A DNA stretch of 64,000 nt from positions 5,061 to 69,060 of the forward strand of contig JBBIIT010000013.1 of NCBI GenBank assembly GCA_037446355.1. The letters run 5' to 3'. The number at the start of each line of letters is the position of its first letter. Within the stretch, counting starts at the first letter, position 1. The notes under the pieces are model-generated. The model was not told the origin of the DNA. It saw only the letters and a list, made by a program, of their open reading frames with translations, and did no database searches. A program made the position numbers and the translations under genes. Below, piece after piece: positions 17,037 through 27,897 of the stretch. Source of the stretch: Roseiarcus sp037446355 (GTDB taxonomy: Bacteria > Pseudomonadota > Alphaproteobacteria > Rhizobiales > Beijerinckiaceae).

Positions 17037-18295
17037 CGGCCCGCCTGACCACGCTGCCCTCGGGCCTGCGCGTCGTCAGCGACGCGAGCTCGCAACTGCG
17101 CACGGCCTCGATCGGAATTTTCGTCGGCGCCGGTTCGCGTCACGAACGCGAGGACGAGCATGGGCTCTCGCATCTGCTCGAACACATGGCGTTCAAAGGT
17201 ACGGGGCGGCGCAACGCGCTTGAGATCGCCGAAGCGATCGAGAATGTCGGCGGCGATCTCAACGCCGAGACCAGCGCCGAGCAGACCGGCTATTTCGCCC
17301 ACGTGTTGCGCGAGGACGCCGACCTCGCCATGGATGTGCTCGCCGACATCCTTACCGACAGTCAATTCGATTCCGTCGAACTTGCGCGCGAGAAAAACGT
17401 GATCGTGCAGGAAATCGGCGCCGTCGAGGACACACCCGACGATCTCGTGTTCGACTTGCTGACCCAAGCCGCCTGGCCGGATCAGCCGATCGGGCGGCCG
17501 ATTCTCGGCACGCGCGAAGGCGTCAGCGCCTTCGATCGCGACGCCATCGACGCCTATCTGCGCCGTCATTATCGCGCGCGCTCGACGCTCGTTGTCGGCG
17601 CCGGGGCGGTCGAACACGAGGAACTCGTCGCGCTCGCCGAGGCGCGTCTTGCAGCGCTCGGCGTCGAAGCGGGAGAACCAGCGACGGCCGCTCGCTACCG
17701 CGGCGGCGAGACGCTGGCCAAAAAGCCGCTTGAGCAGACTCATATCGTCGTCGGCTTTCGAGGGCGCGGCGTCGCCGACGCCGATCACGACGCCGCCCAG
17801 GTGTTCGCCGCCGCGACCGGCGGCGGCATGTCGTCGCGGCTGTTTCAGGAGATTCGCGAAAGACGCGGCCTCGCCTATGCCATCCACGCCTTCCACTGGG
17901 CCTATGCGGAGACGGGACTGTTCGGCTTTTACGCGGGCGCCGCGGCTAAGGACGCGGGCGAACTCATGGCCGCCTCGCTCGATTGTCTGGCCGAAGCGAC
18001 CCAAAAGCTCGAAACGGCCGAAGTCGAACGCGCCAAATCGCAAATTAAGGTCGCCACCTTGACCGCGCTGGAATCGCCCGGCGCGCGCGCGCAGCAGCTG
18101 GCGCGCCAGATCTTTCACTATGGGCGGGCGCTTTCGTTGGAGGAGATGACGGCGCGCATCGAGGCGATCGGCGCCGAGGACGTTCGCCGCGCCGGCGCGG
18201 CGATGCTAAGTTCCGCCCCGACCGTCGCGGCGATCGGCCGGGTCGGCAAGGTCATGGGCGCCGACCGGGTCGCGCGCCGGCTGTATGGCGCGTAA
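17033..18295 (+). CDS. M16 family zinc peptidase (processing-peptidase-like)
   Basis: This 420-residue member of the pitrilysin/mitochondrial processing peptidase family carries the inverted zinc motif HLLEH (residues 47-51). The third ligand region is REKNVIVQEIGAVED, and the C-terminal half has the R/Y segment SSRLFQEIRERRGLAYAIHA. All catalytic residues appear intact. The start is TTG at 17033, sharing bases with the thrC TGA, which implies translational coupling. Its substrate is unknown; bacterial homologues have been linked to protein quality control. Confidence 0.92.
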   Translation: MTARLTTLPSGLRVVSDASSQLRTASIGIFVGAGSRHEREDEHGLSHLLEHMAFKGTGRRNALEIAEAIENVGGDLNAETSAEQTGYFAHVLREDADLAMDVLADILTDSQFDSVELAREKNVIVQEIGAVEDTPDDLVFDLLTQAAWPDQPIGRPILGTREGVSAFDRDAIDAYLRRHYRARSTLVVGAGAVEHEELVALAEARLAALGVEAGEPATAARYRGGETLAKKPLEQTHIVVGFRGRGVADADHDAAQVFAAATGGGMSSRLFQEIRERRGLAYAIHAFHWAYAETGLFGFYAGAAAKDAGELMAASLDCLAEATQKLETAEVERAKSQIKVATLTALESPGARAQQLARQIFHYGRALSLEEMTARIEAIGAEDVRRAGAAMLSSAPTVAAIGRVGKVMGADRVARRLYGA

Positions 18296-18304
18296 GGGTC
18301 CGAA

Positions 18305-18898
18305 ATGGCGCTTTTTCGACTGGCCAAGATTACGGAGCCCGGCCCGCTTTTGCATGGAGACGGCCTTTATTTGCGTCCTGCGGCGGGCGGAGATTTTGTC
18401 GCCTGGGCGCAACTGCGCGCGCTCAGCCGCGAATTCCTGACGCCTTGGGAGCCGACCTGGCCGGACGATGACCTCACGCGCGGCGCATTTCGCCGCCGGC
18501 TGCGCCGGCAATCCGAGGAAATGGCGCGCGACGAATCCTATTCTTTCCTTATTTTCGACGGCGCCTCGAACGCTTTGTTGGGCGGCCTGACCCTCGGCGG
18601 CGTTAGACGTGGGGTCGCGCAATCGGCGACCCTGGGCTATTGGATGGGCGCCCCTCACGCCGGCAAGGGGGCGATGACGCGCGCCGTCGCGGCGGCCGTT
18701 CGCTACGGATTTTCGAACTTGAGACTGCATCGTATCGAGGCTGCCTGTCTGCCGGAGAATATCGCCTCCCGCGCCCTCCTGGAGCGCAACGGCTTTCAGT
18801 GCGAGGGCCTCGCGCGCGCCTATCTGAAGATCGACGGCGTTTGGCGCGATCACGTATTGTTCGCGCTGGTGGAACCCGAGGCGCCGCGCTTTGCCTAA
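18305..18898 (+). CDS. GNAT N-acetyltransferase, RimJ/RimL-like
   Basis: This 197-residue acetyl-CoA-dependent acetyltransferase has the YWMGAPHAGKGAMTRAVAA segment, corresponding to the acetyl-CoA pyrophosphate loop. The RimJ-type C-terminus is HRIEAACLPENIASRALLERNGFQCEG. Targets may be the N-terminus of a ribosomal protein, as for RimJ, but this is not proven. It lies 9 bases after the M16 gene and overlaps the start of the GGDEF/EAL gene by 8 bases, continuing the thrC operon. Confidence 0.88.
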   Translation: MALFRLAKITEPGPLLHGDGLYLRPAAGGDFVAWAQLRALSREFLTPWEPTWPDDDLTRGAFRRRLRRQSEEMARDESYSFLIFDGASNALLGGLTLGGVRRGVAQSATLGYWMGAPHAGKGAMTRAVAAAVRYGFSNLRLHRIEAACLPENIASRALLERNGFQCEGLARAYLKIDGVWRDHVLFALVEPEAPRFA

Positions 18899-21791
18899 CG
18901 CCTCGCGTCCGAACGCCTCCGCGGCCTTGCTGGCGCGGCGCCTCGTAGCGGCGCTCGCCTTCGTTTGGATCGCGTTGGCCGGCGGGGCGGCCGAAGCCGT
19001 CAATTCGGTTCGCGTGCCGGCTGACGCCGACGCTATCGATCTGACCGGCGCGGTCGAACGATACAGCGCACAGGGCGACAAAATTCAGGTTTCGACCGCG
19101 CCGGGCCCCGATGGCATCGTGCGCCGCATCGAGGTCAGCGCCTTGCAGGCGGGCGGCCAGCCGGCCTGGATTGTTTTTGCGCTCACCAACGATTCGGACG
19201 AGCAACTCACGCGCCTCGTCGTCGCGCCGCATTTTCGTTTCGTGGGGTCCGGCATTGTTTGGCCGGACCTGGGATCGGCTCGCATCACGACCATCACTGC
19301 CAGCCAGGGCGACGCGCCCGAGCGCGAGGATCGGCTCGACGCCGACGTCTTTCGCCTCACCCTCGATCCGGGGACGACGGTCACTTACGTCGCCGAATTG
19401 CGCACGCCGTCGCTGCCGCAGCTTTACCTCTGGGAGCCCGACGCGTTCAAGGACAAGAACGCGAGCCTGACGCTCTATCAGGGCATCGTCATCGGCATCG
19501 CCGGCCTGCTGGCCCTGTTCTTGACCATCGTTTTCGTCGTGCGCGGCGCGCTGGTGTTCCCTGCGGCGGCGGCGCTCGCATGGTCGGTGTTCGCCTACGT
19601 TTGCATCGACTTCGGCTTCTGGCGAAAGATATTCGGCTTCGACGACGATTCCGAGCGCATCTGGCGCGCCGGCGTCGAGGCGACGATCGGGGCGACGCTG
19701 ATCGTATTTCTGTTCGCCTATCTCAACCTGCGCCGCTGGCATGTGCGCTTTTTGCACATCGGCCTGGTCTGGCTGATGCTGATGGCGATCGTCGTCGCGC
19801 TTTCGGTGTTCAACGCGCCGGTCGCAGCGGGCGTCGCGCGCATTTCGATCGCCAGCGTCGCCGGCGTCGGCTTGCTGCTGATTCTCAGCCTTGCGATCAG
19901 CGGCTCCGACCGCGCCGTCCTGCTGATTCCCACCTGGTTCCTGCTGGCCGTATGGGTCGCGGCCGCGGGCGCCGCCGTGACCGGCGCCCTCACCAACGAT
20001 CTCGCCGCGCCCGGGCTGATCGGCGGCTTGGTCCTGATAGTAATGTTGATAGGCTTCACCGTGATGCAAAGCGCGTTTTCGGGGGGCGGCTCGCTGGGCG
20101 CGGGCGGCTCGGACGCCGAACGCCGGGCGCTGGCGATGACCGGTTGCGGCGATGCGATCTTCGATTGGAGCGTGCCCAACGATCGAATTTACGTCAGCGG
20201 CGAACTCGAGACGCAGCTTGGCCTGCGTCGCGGCGCGCTGGAAGGTCCGGCCGCGAGTTGGCTCGACGCTCTGCACCCGCTGGACCGCGACCGCTATTCG
20301 GCCGCGCTCGACGGGCTGCTGAACCAGCGCTCCGGCCGCATCCATCACGACATCCGACTTCGCGCGGCGGATGGCCAATATCACTGGTTCTTGATGAAGG
20401 CGCGGCCGGTGATCGGCGCCGAGGGCGAAGTCACGCGCGTCGTCGGTGCGCTCGCCGACGTCACCGAAAGCAAGTCGGCCGAGGAACGCATTCTTCGTGA
20501 CGCGATCCATGACAATCTGACCGGCCTGCCCAATCGCGAATTGTTTTTCGACCGGCTGGAGGCGGCGCTGATCCAGGCGCGCCGCCCGGACGGCTTGCGA
20601 CCGCTCGTGATCGTCATCGACGTAGACAGGCTGAAAGCTGTCAACGAATCGCACGGCATGTCTTTTGGCGACTCGGCGCTGTTGACGGTCGCTCGCCGCG
20701 CCGCCCGCGATCTCAAGCCCGGGGACACGCTCGCCCGACTTGGCGGCGATCAGTTCGCGGCGATCATTTTACAGGACGTCGCGGATCCCGCCGCGCTCGG
20801 TGAAGCGCTGCGCGCGCTTCTGGCGACGCCGATCAGTTTTGGCGACCGCGAAGTCTCGCTCACCGCCTCACTCGGTATCGCGCAATTCGATCCGGCGCAG
20901 CACGGCCGCGGCGCCGATCTGTTCAACGATGCCGAGCTTGCGCTCGCCAACGCCAAAAAGGCGGGCGGCGACCGCGCCGCGTCGTTCAAGCGCGAAATGC
21001 GCGCGACGCGCGACGCGCGCGGCGGCCTCGACGCGGATCTTCGCCATGCGCTGGAGCGCGGCGAGATGCAGGTCATGTTTCAACCGATCGTGCGGCTGGA
21101 AGATCGTACTGTCGCCGGTTTCGAGGCCGCTCCGCAGTGGCGCCATCCGCGCTACGGCGTAATGCGCCTCGCCGAGTTCCTGCCGGCGGCGGAAAAGGCG
21201 GGTGTGATCGCCGACATCGGCGCCTTCGCGCTCGACGCGGCGGCTCGCGAACTCTCGGCCTGGCAGAAAGCGCTCGAGGTCACTCCGCCGATTTTCGCGA
21301 GTCTGAGCGTCTCCTCGCGGCAGATGCTCGGCCACGATCTGCTCGGCGATCTGCGCTCAGCGCTCAACCGCCATTATGCGCTGCGCGGCACTCTGAAACT
21401 CGAATTCACCGAGAGCCTGGTGATGGAGAACCCGGAATACGCCGCGCAATTGCTGCCGCGCGCGCGCGAACTGGGCGCCGGCCTCGCTCTCGACGATTTC
21501 GGCGCCGGCTACACCTCGCTCGGCCATCTCGAGCGCTATCATTTCGACACGCTGAAGATCGATCCCTCGCTCGCGCGCGCCAATGGTTCGGGCGCGCGCC
21601 CGCTCATTTTGCGCTCGGTCGTCGCGATGGCGCACGACCTCGGCATGGACGTGATCGTGGAGGGCGTGGAGACCGAATCGGATGCGGTCGAGCTATCGCA
21701 GATGGGCTGCGAATTCGCGCAAGGACCCGCGTTCGGGCATCCCATGACGGCTCTGCAAGCGCGCAAATTGATGGGCGCGGCGCCCGAGTGA
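18891..21791 (+). CDS. Membrane PAS-GGDEF-EAL protein with degenerate catalytic motifs
   Basis: This is a 966-residue c-di-GMP signalling protein. In order it has a signal peptide, a periplasmic N-terminal domain (~30-190), about seven membrane helices (~195-400), a PAS domain (~415-535), GGDEF (~545-705) and EAL (~715-960). The GGDEF signature reads GGDQF and the preceding I-site RxxD reads KPGD. The EAL signature reads EAA, and the Asn of the VNLSxRQ motif is Ser (LSVSSRQ). DDFGAGY, LKID and EGVET are kept. The start TTG at 18891 overlaps the GNAT gene. An effector or sensor role is at least as likely as enzymatic activity. Confidence 0.9.
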   Translation: MPNASRPNASAALLARRLVAALAFVWIALAGGAAEAVNSVRVPADADAIDLTGAVERYSAQGDKIQVSTAPGPDGIVRRIEVSALQAGGQPAWIVFALTNDSDEQLTRLVVAPHFRFVGSGIVWPDLGSARITTITASQGDAPEREDRLDADVFRLTLDPGTTVTYVAELRTPSLPQLYLWEPDAFKDKNASLTLYQGIVIGIAGLLALFLTIVFVVRGALVFPAAAALAWSVFAYVCIDFGFWRKIFGFDDDSERIWRAGVEATIGATLIVFLFAYLNLRRWHVRFLHIGLVWLMLMAIVVALSVFNAPVAAGVARISIASVAGVGLLLILSLAISGSDRAVLLIPTWFLLAVWVAAAGAAVTGALTNDLAAPGLIGGLVLIVMLIGFTVMQSAFSGGGSLGAGGSDAERRALAMTGCGDAIFDWSVPNDRIYVSGELETQLGLRRGALEGPAASWLDALHPLDRDRYSAALDGLLNQRSGRIHHDIRLRAADGQYHWFLMKARPVIGAEGEVTRVVGALADVTESKSAEERILRDAIHDNLTGLPNRELFFDRLEAALIQARRPDGLRPLVIVIDVDRLKAVNESHGMSFGDSALLTVARRAARDLKPGDTLARLGGDQFAAIILQDVADPAALGEALRALLATPISFGDREVSLTASLGIAQFDPAQHGRGADLFNDAELALANAKKAGGDRAASFKREMRATRDARGGLDADLRHALERGEMQVMFQPIVRLEDRTVAGFEAAPQWRHPRYGVMRLAEFLPAAEKAGVIADIGAFALDAAARELSAWQKALEVTPPIFASLSVSSRQMLGHDLLGDLRSALNRHYALRGTLKLEFTESLVMENPEYAAQLLPRARELGAGLALDDFGAGYTSLGHLERYHFDTLKIDPSLARANGSGARPLILRSVVAMAHDLGMDVIVEGVETESDAVELSQMGCEFAQGPAFGHPMTALQARKLMGAAPE

Positions 21792-21887
21792 GGCCTAGCC
21801 TGTGAAGATCGGGGATATCCCATCCCCGCGCCCTTGATTCTGGACGCGCCGGCGCCGATGTCCGCGTTGGATGAAGTATTCGCTGGG

Positions 21888-23804
21888 ATGAAGTTTTCGA
21901 AGGACTTCCTTGACGAGATTCGCGCCCGGGTGCCGATGTCCCAGGTCGCGGGCGCGCGCGTGAAGCTGAAAAAGGAAGGCCGCGAATGGCGTGGGCTTTC
22001 CCCGTTCAACAAAGAGCGCACGCCCTCATTCTTCGTCAACGATCAGAAGCATTTTTATCACGATTTTTCCTCGGGAAAGAGCGGCGACGTTTTCACGTTT
22101 CTGGTCGATGTCGAGAACCTTAGTTTTCCCGAGGCGGTCGAACGCCTCGCTGGCATGGCGGGGCTCGAAATGCCGCGTCGCGACGCTGAGAGCGAGGCGC
22201 GCGAGAAGCAGCGTGCGAGCTTGCACGAGGTTTTAGGGCTCGCCGCGCGCCATTTCGAACAGACCTTGCAGGATTCGGTCGGCGCCAAGGCGCGCGGCTA
22301 CCTTGCCGACCGCCAACTCGGCGCGGCGACGCAACGCGAATTCGGCCTCGGCTTCGCCGCGCCGGAAAAGTTCGCCCTGCGCGACGCGCTTGCCGCCAGG
22401 GGCGTCGATGCGCAGCAGATGATCGATGCGGGGCTGCTCGTTCACGCGGAAGGGGTGGCGGTCCCCTATGACCGCTTCCAGAACCGCGTCATGTTCCCGA
22501 TTCACGACCGGGGCGGGCGCGTCGTCGCCTTCGGCGGCCGGGCGCTCGATCCCGCCGCGCGCGCCAAATATCTGAATTCGCCCGAGACCGAGTTATTTCA
22601 CAAGGGCTCGCTGCTCTACAATCATCATCGCGCCCGCAAGCCCGCACACGATCGCGGCCAGATCATCGCCGTCGAAGGCTATGTCGATGTCATCGCGATG
22701 ACCAAGGCCGGCTTTCCGCAGACGGTCGCCCCGCTTGGCACCGCGCTGACGCCGGACCAATGTGCGCTGCTCTGGAGCCTGAATCCCGAACCTATTCTGT
22801 GTTTCGATGGCGACAAGGCCGGCCGCAAAGCCGCTTACCGTGCGATTGAGATGGCCCTGCCGCTCATCGGGGCCGGCAAGAGCTTGCGCTTCGCGCTGCT
22901 GCCCGAAGGGCAGGATCCCGATGATCTCGTCCGTTCGGGCGGATCGGAGACGGTTGGCGAGACGATCGGGCGCGCGCTGCCTTTCGCCGAAATGCTATTT
23001 CAGCGCGAAACCGAGGGTCAGGGCTTCGATACGCCGGAGAAACGGGCCGGACTTGAACGGCGTTTGCGCGAACTCGCCGCGCTCATAACGGACGAGACGC
23101 TGCGCAAGCACTATTCGGCGGACATGGCGCAACGCATGTCGCTGTTGTTCGGGGGGCCGCCGTCGCGCTCGGGCGGCTTCGACGCGCCCGGTCGGGAGCC
23201 GCGCAGGGGCCCGCGCCGCGGCGCTTTCGCTCCGCCCGGCCCGCGAGTCGGCCTCGTCGGGACGCCGATGCCAACGGCGCGGCTAGCGGCGCGGCGTCCG
23301 CGCGAATCGGCGCGCGAGGTGACAATCCTGGCCATCCTGCTTGGCCATCCGGCGCTACTTGAGGCCCATTGGGAGGACGTCGCCGAACTCGGCCTCGCCG
23401 CGCCGACGCTAGCCGCCTTCCGTTCGCGCCTGCTCGATCTGCCGCCGGACGCCTTCGCGAGCGCAGGAACGCTGGCCGAGGCGCTGGAGGCGGCGGGGCT
23501 CGGGCGCGAAAGCGAGCGTATCCTTGCCGTCGCCGCCAAGATGCCGAACTGGTGGTGCTTGCGCGCGGATGCGCTGCGTTCCGACGCCGAGCACGTTTTG
23601 AGGCAATGCCTGGCCTTGCAACGAAAGTCAGGAGCGTTACATAGGGAGTTGAAATTGGCTGAGGCCGCCCTAGCGGACGATCCGACCGAGCAAAATTTCG
23701 CGAGATTGCTGGACATTAAAGCGAATTTGGCCGATTTGGCGGACGCCGAGGCGGCAATCGAGGGATTTGGCGAATTGTCGGGCCGAAATCCGCCGCTGGT
23801 CTGA
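21888..23804 (+). CDS. dnaG: DNA primase DnaG
   Basis: This 638-residue RNA primase acts at the replication fork. It has an N-terminal CHC2-type domain, a TOPRIM catalytic core (EGYVDVIAM with GTALT, and DGDKAGRKAA) and a C-terminal DnaB-interaction region. The zinc domain lacks all four usual ligands: the E. coli-type CPFHxEKTPSF..CFGC pattern reads SPFNKERTPSF..DFSS here. The same cysteine-less form is recalled from other alphaproteobacteria. ATG at 21888 (MKFSKDFLDEIRARV) is chosen on family N-terminus. The gene is followed by rpoD, the conserved macromolecular-synthesis pairing. Confidence 0.96.
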   Translation: MKFSKDFLDEIRARVPMSQVAGARVKLKKEGREWRGLSPFNKERTPSFFVNDQKHFYHDFSSGKSGDVFTFLVDVENLSFPEAVERLAGMAGLEMPRRDAESEAREKQRASLHEVLGLAARHFEQTLQDSVGAKARGYLADRQLGAATQREFGLGFAAPEKFALRDALAARGVDAQQMIDAGLLVHAEGVAVPYDRFQNRVMFPIHDRGGRVVAFGGRALDPAARAKYLNSPETELFHKGSLLYNHHRARKPAHDRGQIIAVEGYVDVIAMTKAGFPQTVAPLGTALTPDQCALLWSLNPEPILCFDGDKAGRKAAYRAIEMALPLIGAGKSLRFALLPEGQDPDDLVRSGGSETVGETIGRALPFAEMLFQRETEGQGFDTPEKRAGLERRLRELAALITDETLRKHYSADMAQRMSLLFGGPPSRSGGFDAPGREPRRGPRRGAFAPPGPRVGLVGTPMPTARLAARRPRESAREVTILAILLGHPALLEAHWEDVAELGLAAPTLAAFRSRLLDLPPDAFASAGTLAEALEAAGLGRESERILAVAAKMPNWWCLRADALRSDAEHVLRQCLALQRKSGALHRELKLAEAALADDPTEQNFARLLDIKANLADLADAEAAIEGFGELSGRNPPLV

Positions 23805-23835
23805 GCCGGGCGGATGGCCCGGTCTCGGGTAAGGG

Positions 23836-23850
23836 TTAAGGGGCGGTTAG
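23836..23850. promoter_or_regulatory. Possible CtrA-like box in the dnaG-rpoD spacer
   Basis: TTAA-GGGGCGG-TTAG matches TTAA-N7-TTAA at 7 of 8 positions, 162-176 bases upstream of rpoD. It may be fortuitous. The remainder of the 207-base spacer shows no gene and no clear hairpin terminator. Confidence 0.22.
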
Positions 23851-24011
23851 GGCCGATGGTGGATGTTGGGGCGGCGACTTGGCCAGGCTCGCGTCGTCCG
23901 CCCTATTCCGCGTCGTTCGAATAGAAAACGCTGTTTTCGCGCTCTTGGAGCGTGAGAACGGCGGACGGGTTCACGCCGCCGCGCGCGGGCGACTAGAATG
24001 GAGACGCCGAC

Positions 24012-26063
<2,052 letters not shown>

Positions 26064-26173
26064 CGGCGCGCGCGCGAATCCGCGCGTTCGCTCAAGGCTC
26101 GCGCCGGGGTTGACGGGTCGAGGCGAATTTGACCCAATGCCGCGATCTTCACGGCATTTGCGGAGCGCAACTC

Positions 26174-27871
26174 TTGATCGATGACAACGCCGCGCCGGCG
26201 GTCGCGACACGCGAATGGCCGGTGTTGCGCTCGCTAGCGGGCTGGCGACCGAGCTACATCGGTCCCGATTTCGTCGCCGGCCTGACGCTCGCCGCCATCG
26301 CGGTGCCTGAACAGATGGCGACTGCGCGCCTCGGCGGCCTCGAACCGCAAATCGGCTTTCTTGCGCTGATCGCCGGCGCCGTCGGTTTCGCGCTATTCGG
26401 CGCCAGTAAGTTGGTTTCGGTCGGCGCGGATTCGACCATCGCGCCGATTTTCGCCGGCGCGCTGGCGCTGATTGCGAGTTCGGGCGGCGCCGATTACGCC
26501 GGCGCCGCCGCCTTTCTCGCCCTCGGCGTCGGTCTCGTGCTGACGCTCGGCGGCGCGCTGCGCCTGGGCTTCGTCGCCGATCTCCTGTCGATCCCGGTCA
26601 CGACCGGCTTTCTGGCCGGAATATCCGTGCATATCCTGGTCTCGCAAGCGCCGGCGCTGCTCGGCCTCGATGCGCCGCCCGGGCCGACGGTCGAGAAGAT
26701 CGTCGAAATCTTGAAAGACATTCCCGCCGCCAATCCCTGGACGCTGGGGATCGGCCTTGGCGTGCTGGCGACGATGCTGATCGGCGAGAAACTCAGCCCG
26801 CGCTTTCCCGGCGCCTTGATCGCGATGGCGGCTGCGACGGCGCTGACGGCGTCGATGCGTCTCGAAGGCAAGGGCGTCTCAACGCTCGGCGCGATCGCCG
26901 GCGTCGCGCCCAAGTTCGCGCTGCCGCATGTGTCGCTGACGACGATGCTCAATGTCGCGCCGTTGGCGCTGATCGTCGGCGTCGTCGTGATGGTGCAGAC
27001 CGCCGCGACGACGCGCAGCTTCGTCTCCGATCCGATCCGTGGGCCGGACGTCAATCGCGACTTCATCGGCGTCGGCGCGGCCAATCTGCTGGCCGGCCTG
27101 ACCGGCGCGTTTCCTGTCGACGCCAGCCCGCCGCGCACAGCGGTGGTCGCCGAGACCGGCGGCATGACGCAGATCGGCGCGCTCGTTTGCGCGGCGCTGG
27201 CGCTTTTGGTTTCGCTCTATGGCGGGCAGGCGCTCGCGCATGTGCCTCACGCGGCGCTGGCGGGCGTGCTGCTGTTCGTCGCCCAGCGCATCGTCCGCGT
27301 CAGCGTGATGGCGGATGTGTGGAAGCGCAGCCTGCCGGAATTCGGACTCGTCGTCGCGACCACGCTGGCGATCGTCGCGCTGCCGATCCAGCAGGGCGTC
27401 GGCCTCGGCATCATGCTTTCGATCGTCCACGGCGTCTGGACGACGACGCGCGCGCGACTAGTGGAATTTCGGCGCATCGAGGGCACGTCGATATGGTGGC
27501 CGGTCGGCGAAGCGGCGCAGAGCGAAACGGTTGCGGGGGTGCGGGTGGTCGCGTTGCAGGCGCCACTGTCGTTCCTGAACGCCTACGAGTTCCAGCAGTC
27601 GATCCAGGCGCTCGCCAAACCCGGTGTGCGGCTCATCGTCATCGAGGCGAACGCGATCGTCGAGATCGACTATACCGGCGCGAAAATCCTCTCCGACGTG
27701 ATCGGGAGATTGCGCTCCGCCGGCGTCGACGTCGCGGTCGCCCGTCTGGAATCGGTGCGCGCGCAAGCAAGCTTCGCCCATCAGGGCCTTCAGGCGCTGC
27801 TGGGGCGGGATCATATCTTCCACAGCGTCGAAGAGGCTGTGGACGCGCTGGGCCCCGGGCGCGCAGCCTGA
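26174..27871 (+). CDS. SulP family anion transporter with STAS domain
   Basis: This inner-membrane SulP/SLC26 transporter has about 565 residues. The N-terminal ADFVAGLTLA-like segment (PDFVAGLTLAAIAVPEQMA) is the family signature. Ten or more hydrophobic helices follow, and a C-terminal cytosolic STAS domain spans the last ~130 residues (VVALQAPLSFLNAYEF to the end). The family moves sulfate, bicarbonate, dicarboxylates or other anions; the substrate here is not determinable. The TTG at 26174 with GGAG upstream is preferred to the TTG at 26129. The dehalogenase-like hydrolase follows after 26 bases. Confidence 0.9.
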   Translation: MIDDNAAPAVATREWPVLRSLAGWRPSYIGPDFVAGLTLAAIAVPEQMATARLGGLEPQIGFLALIAGAVGFALFGASKLVSVGADSTIAPIFAGALALIASSGGADYAGAAAFLALGVGLVLTLGGALRLGFVADLLSIPVTTGFLAGISVHILVSQAPALLGLDAPPGPTVEKIVEILKDIPAANPWTLGIGLGVLATMLIGEKLSPRFPGALIAMAAATALTASMRLEGKGVSTLGAIAGVAPKFALPHVSLTTMLNVAPLALIVGVVVMVQTAATTRSFVSDPIRGPDVNRDFIGVGAANLLAGLTGAFPVDASPPRTAVVAETGGMTQIGALVCAALALLVSLYGGQALAHVPHAALAGVLLFVAQRIVRVSVMADVWKRSLPEFGLVVATTLAIVALPIQQGVGLGIMLSIVHGVWTTTRARLVEFRRIEGTSIWWPVGEAAQSETVAGVRVVALQAPLSFLNAYEFQQSIQALAKPGVRLIVIEANAIVEIDYTGAKILSDVIGRLRSAGVDVAVARLESVRAQASFAHQGLQALLGRDHIFHSVEEAVDALGPGRAA

Positions 27872-27897
27872 GCGTCCCCGGCAAACGGAGAGAACCG

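Noticed and set aside
18603..20654. 683-codon open frame on the minus strand
   Set aside because: It is antisense to the GNAT and GGDEF-EAL genes, whose domains are unmistakable. Its composition is rich in Arg, Gln and Asp with no domain, as in other GC-rich antisense shadows.
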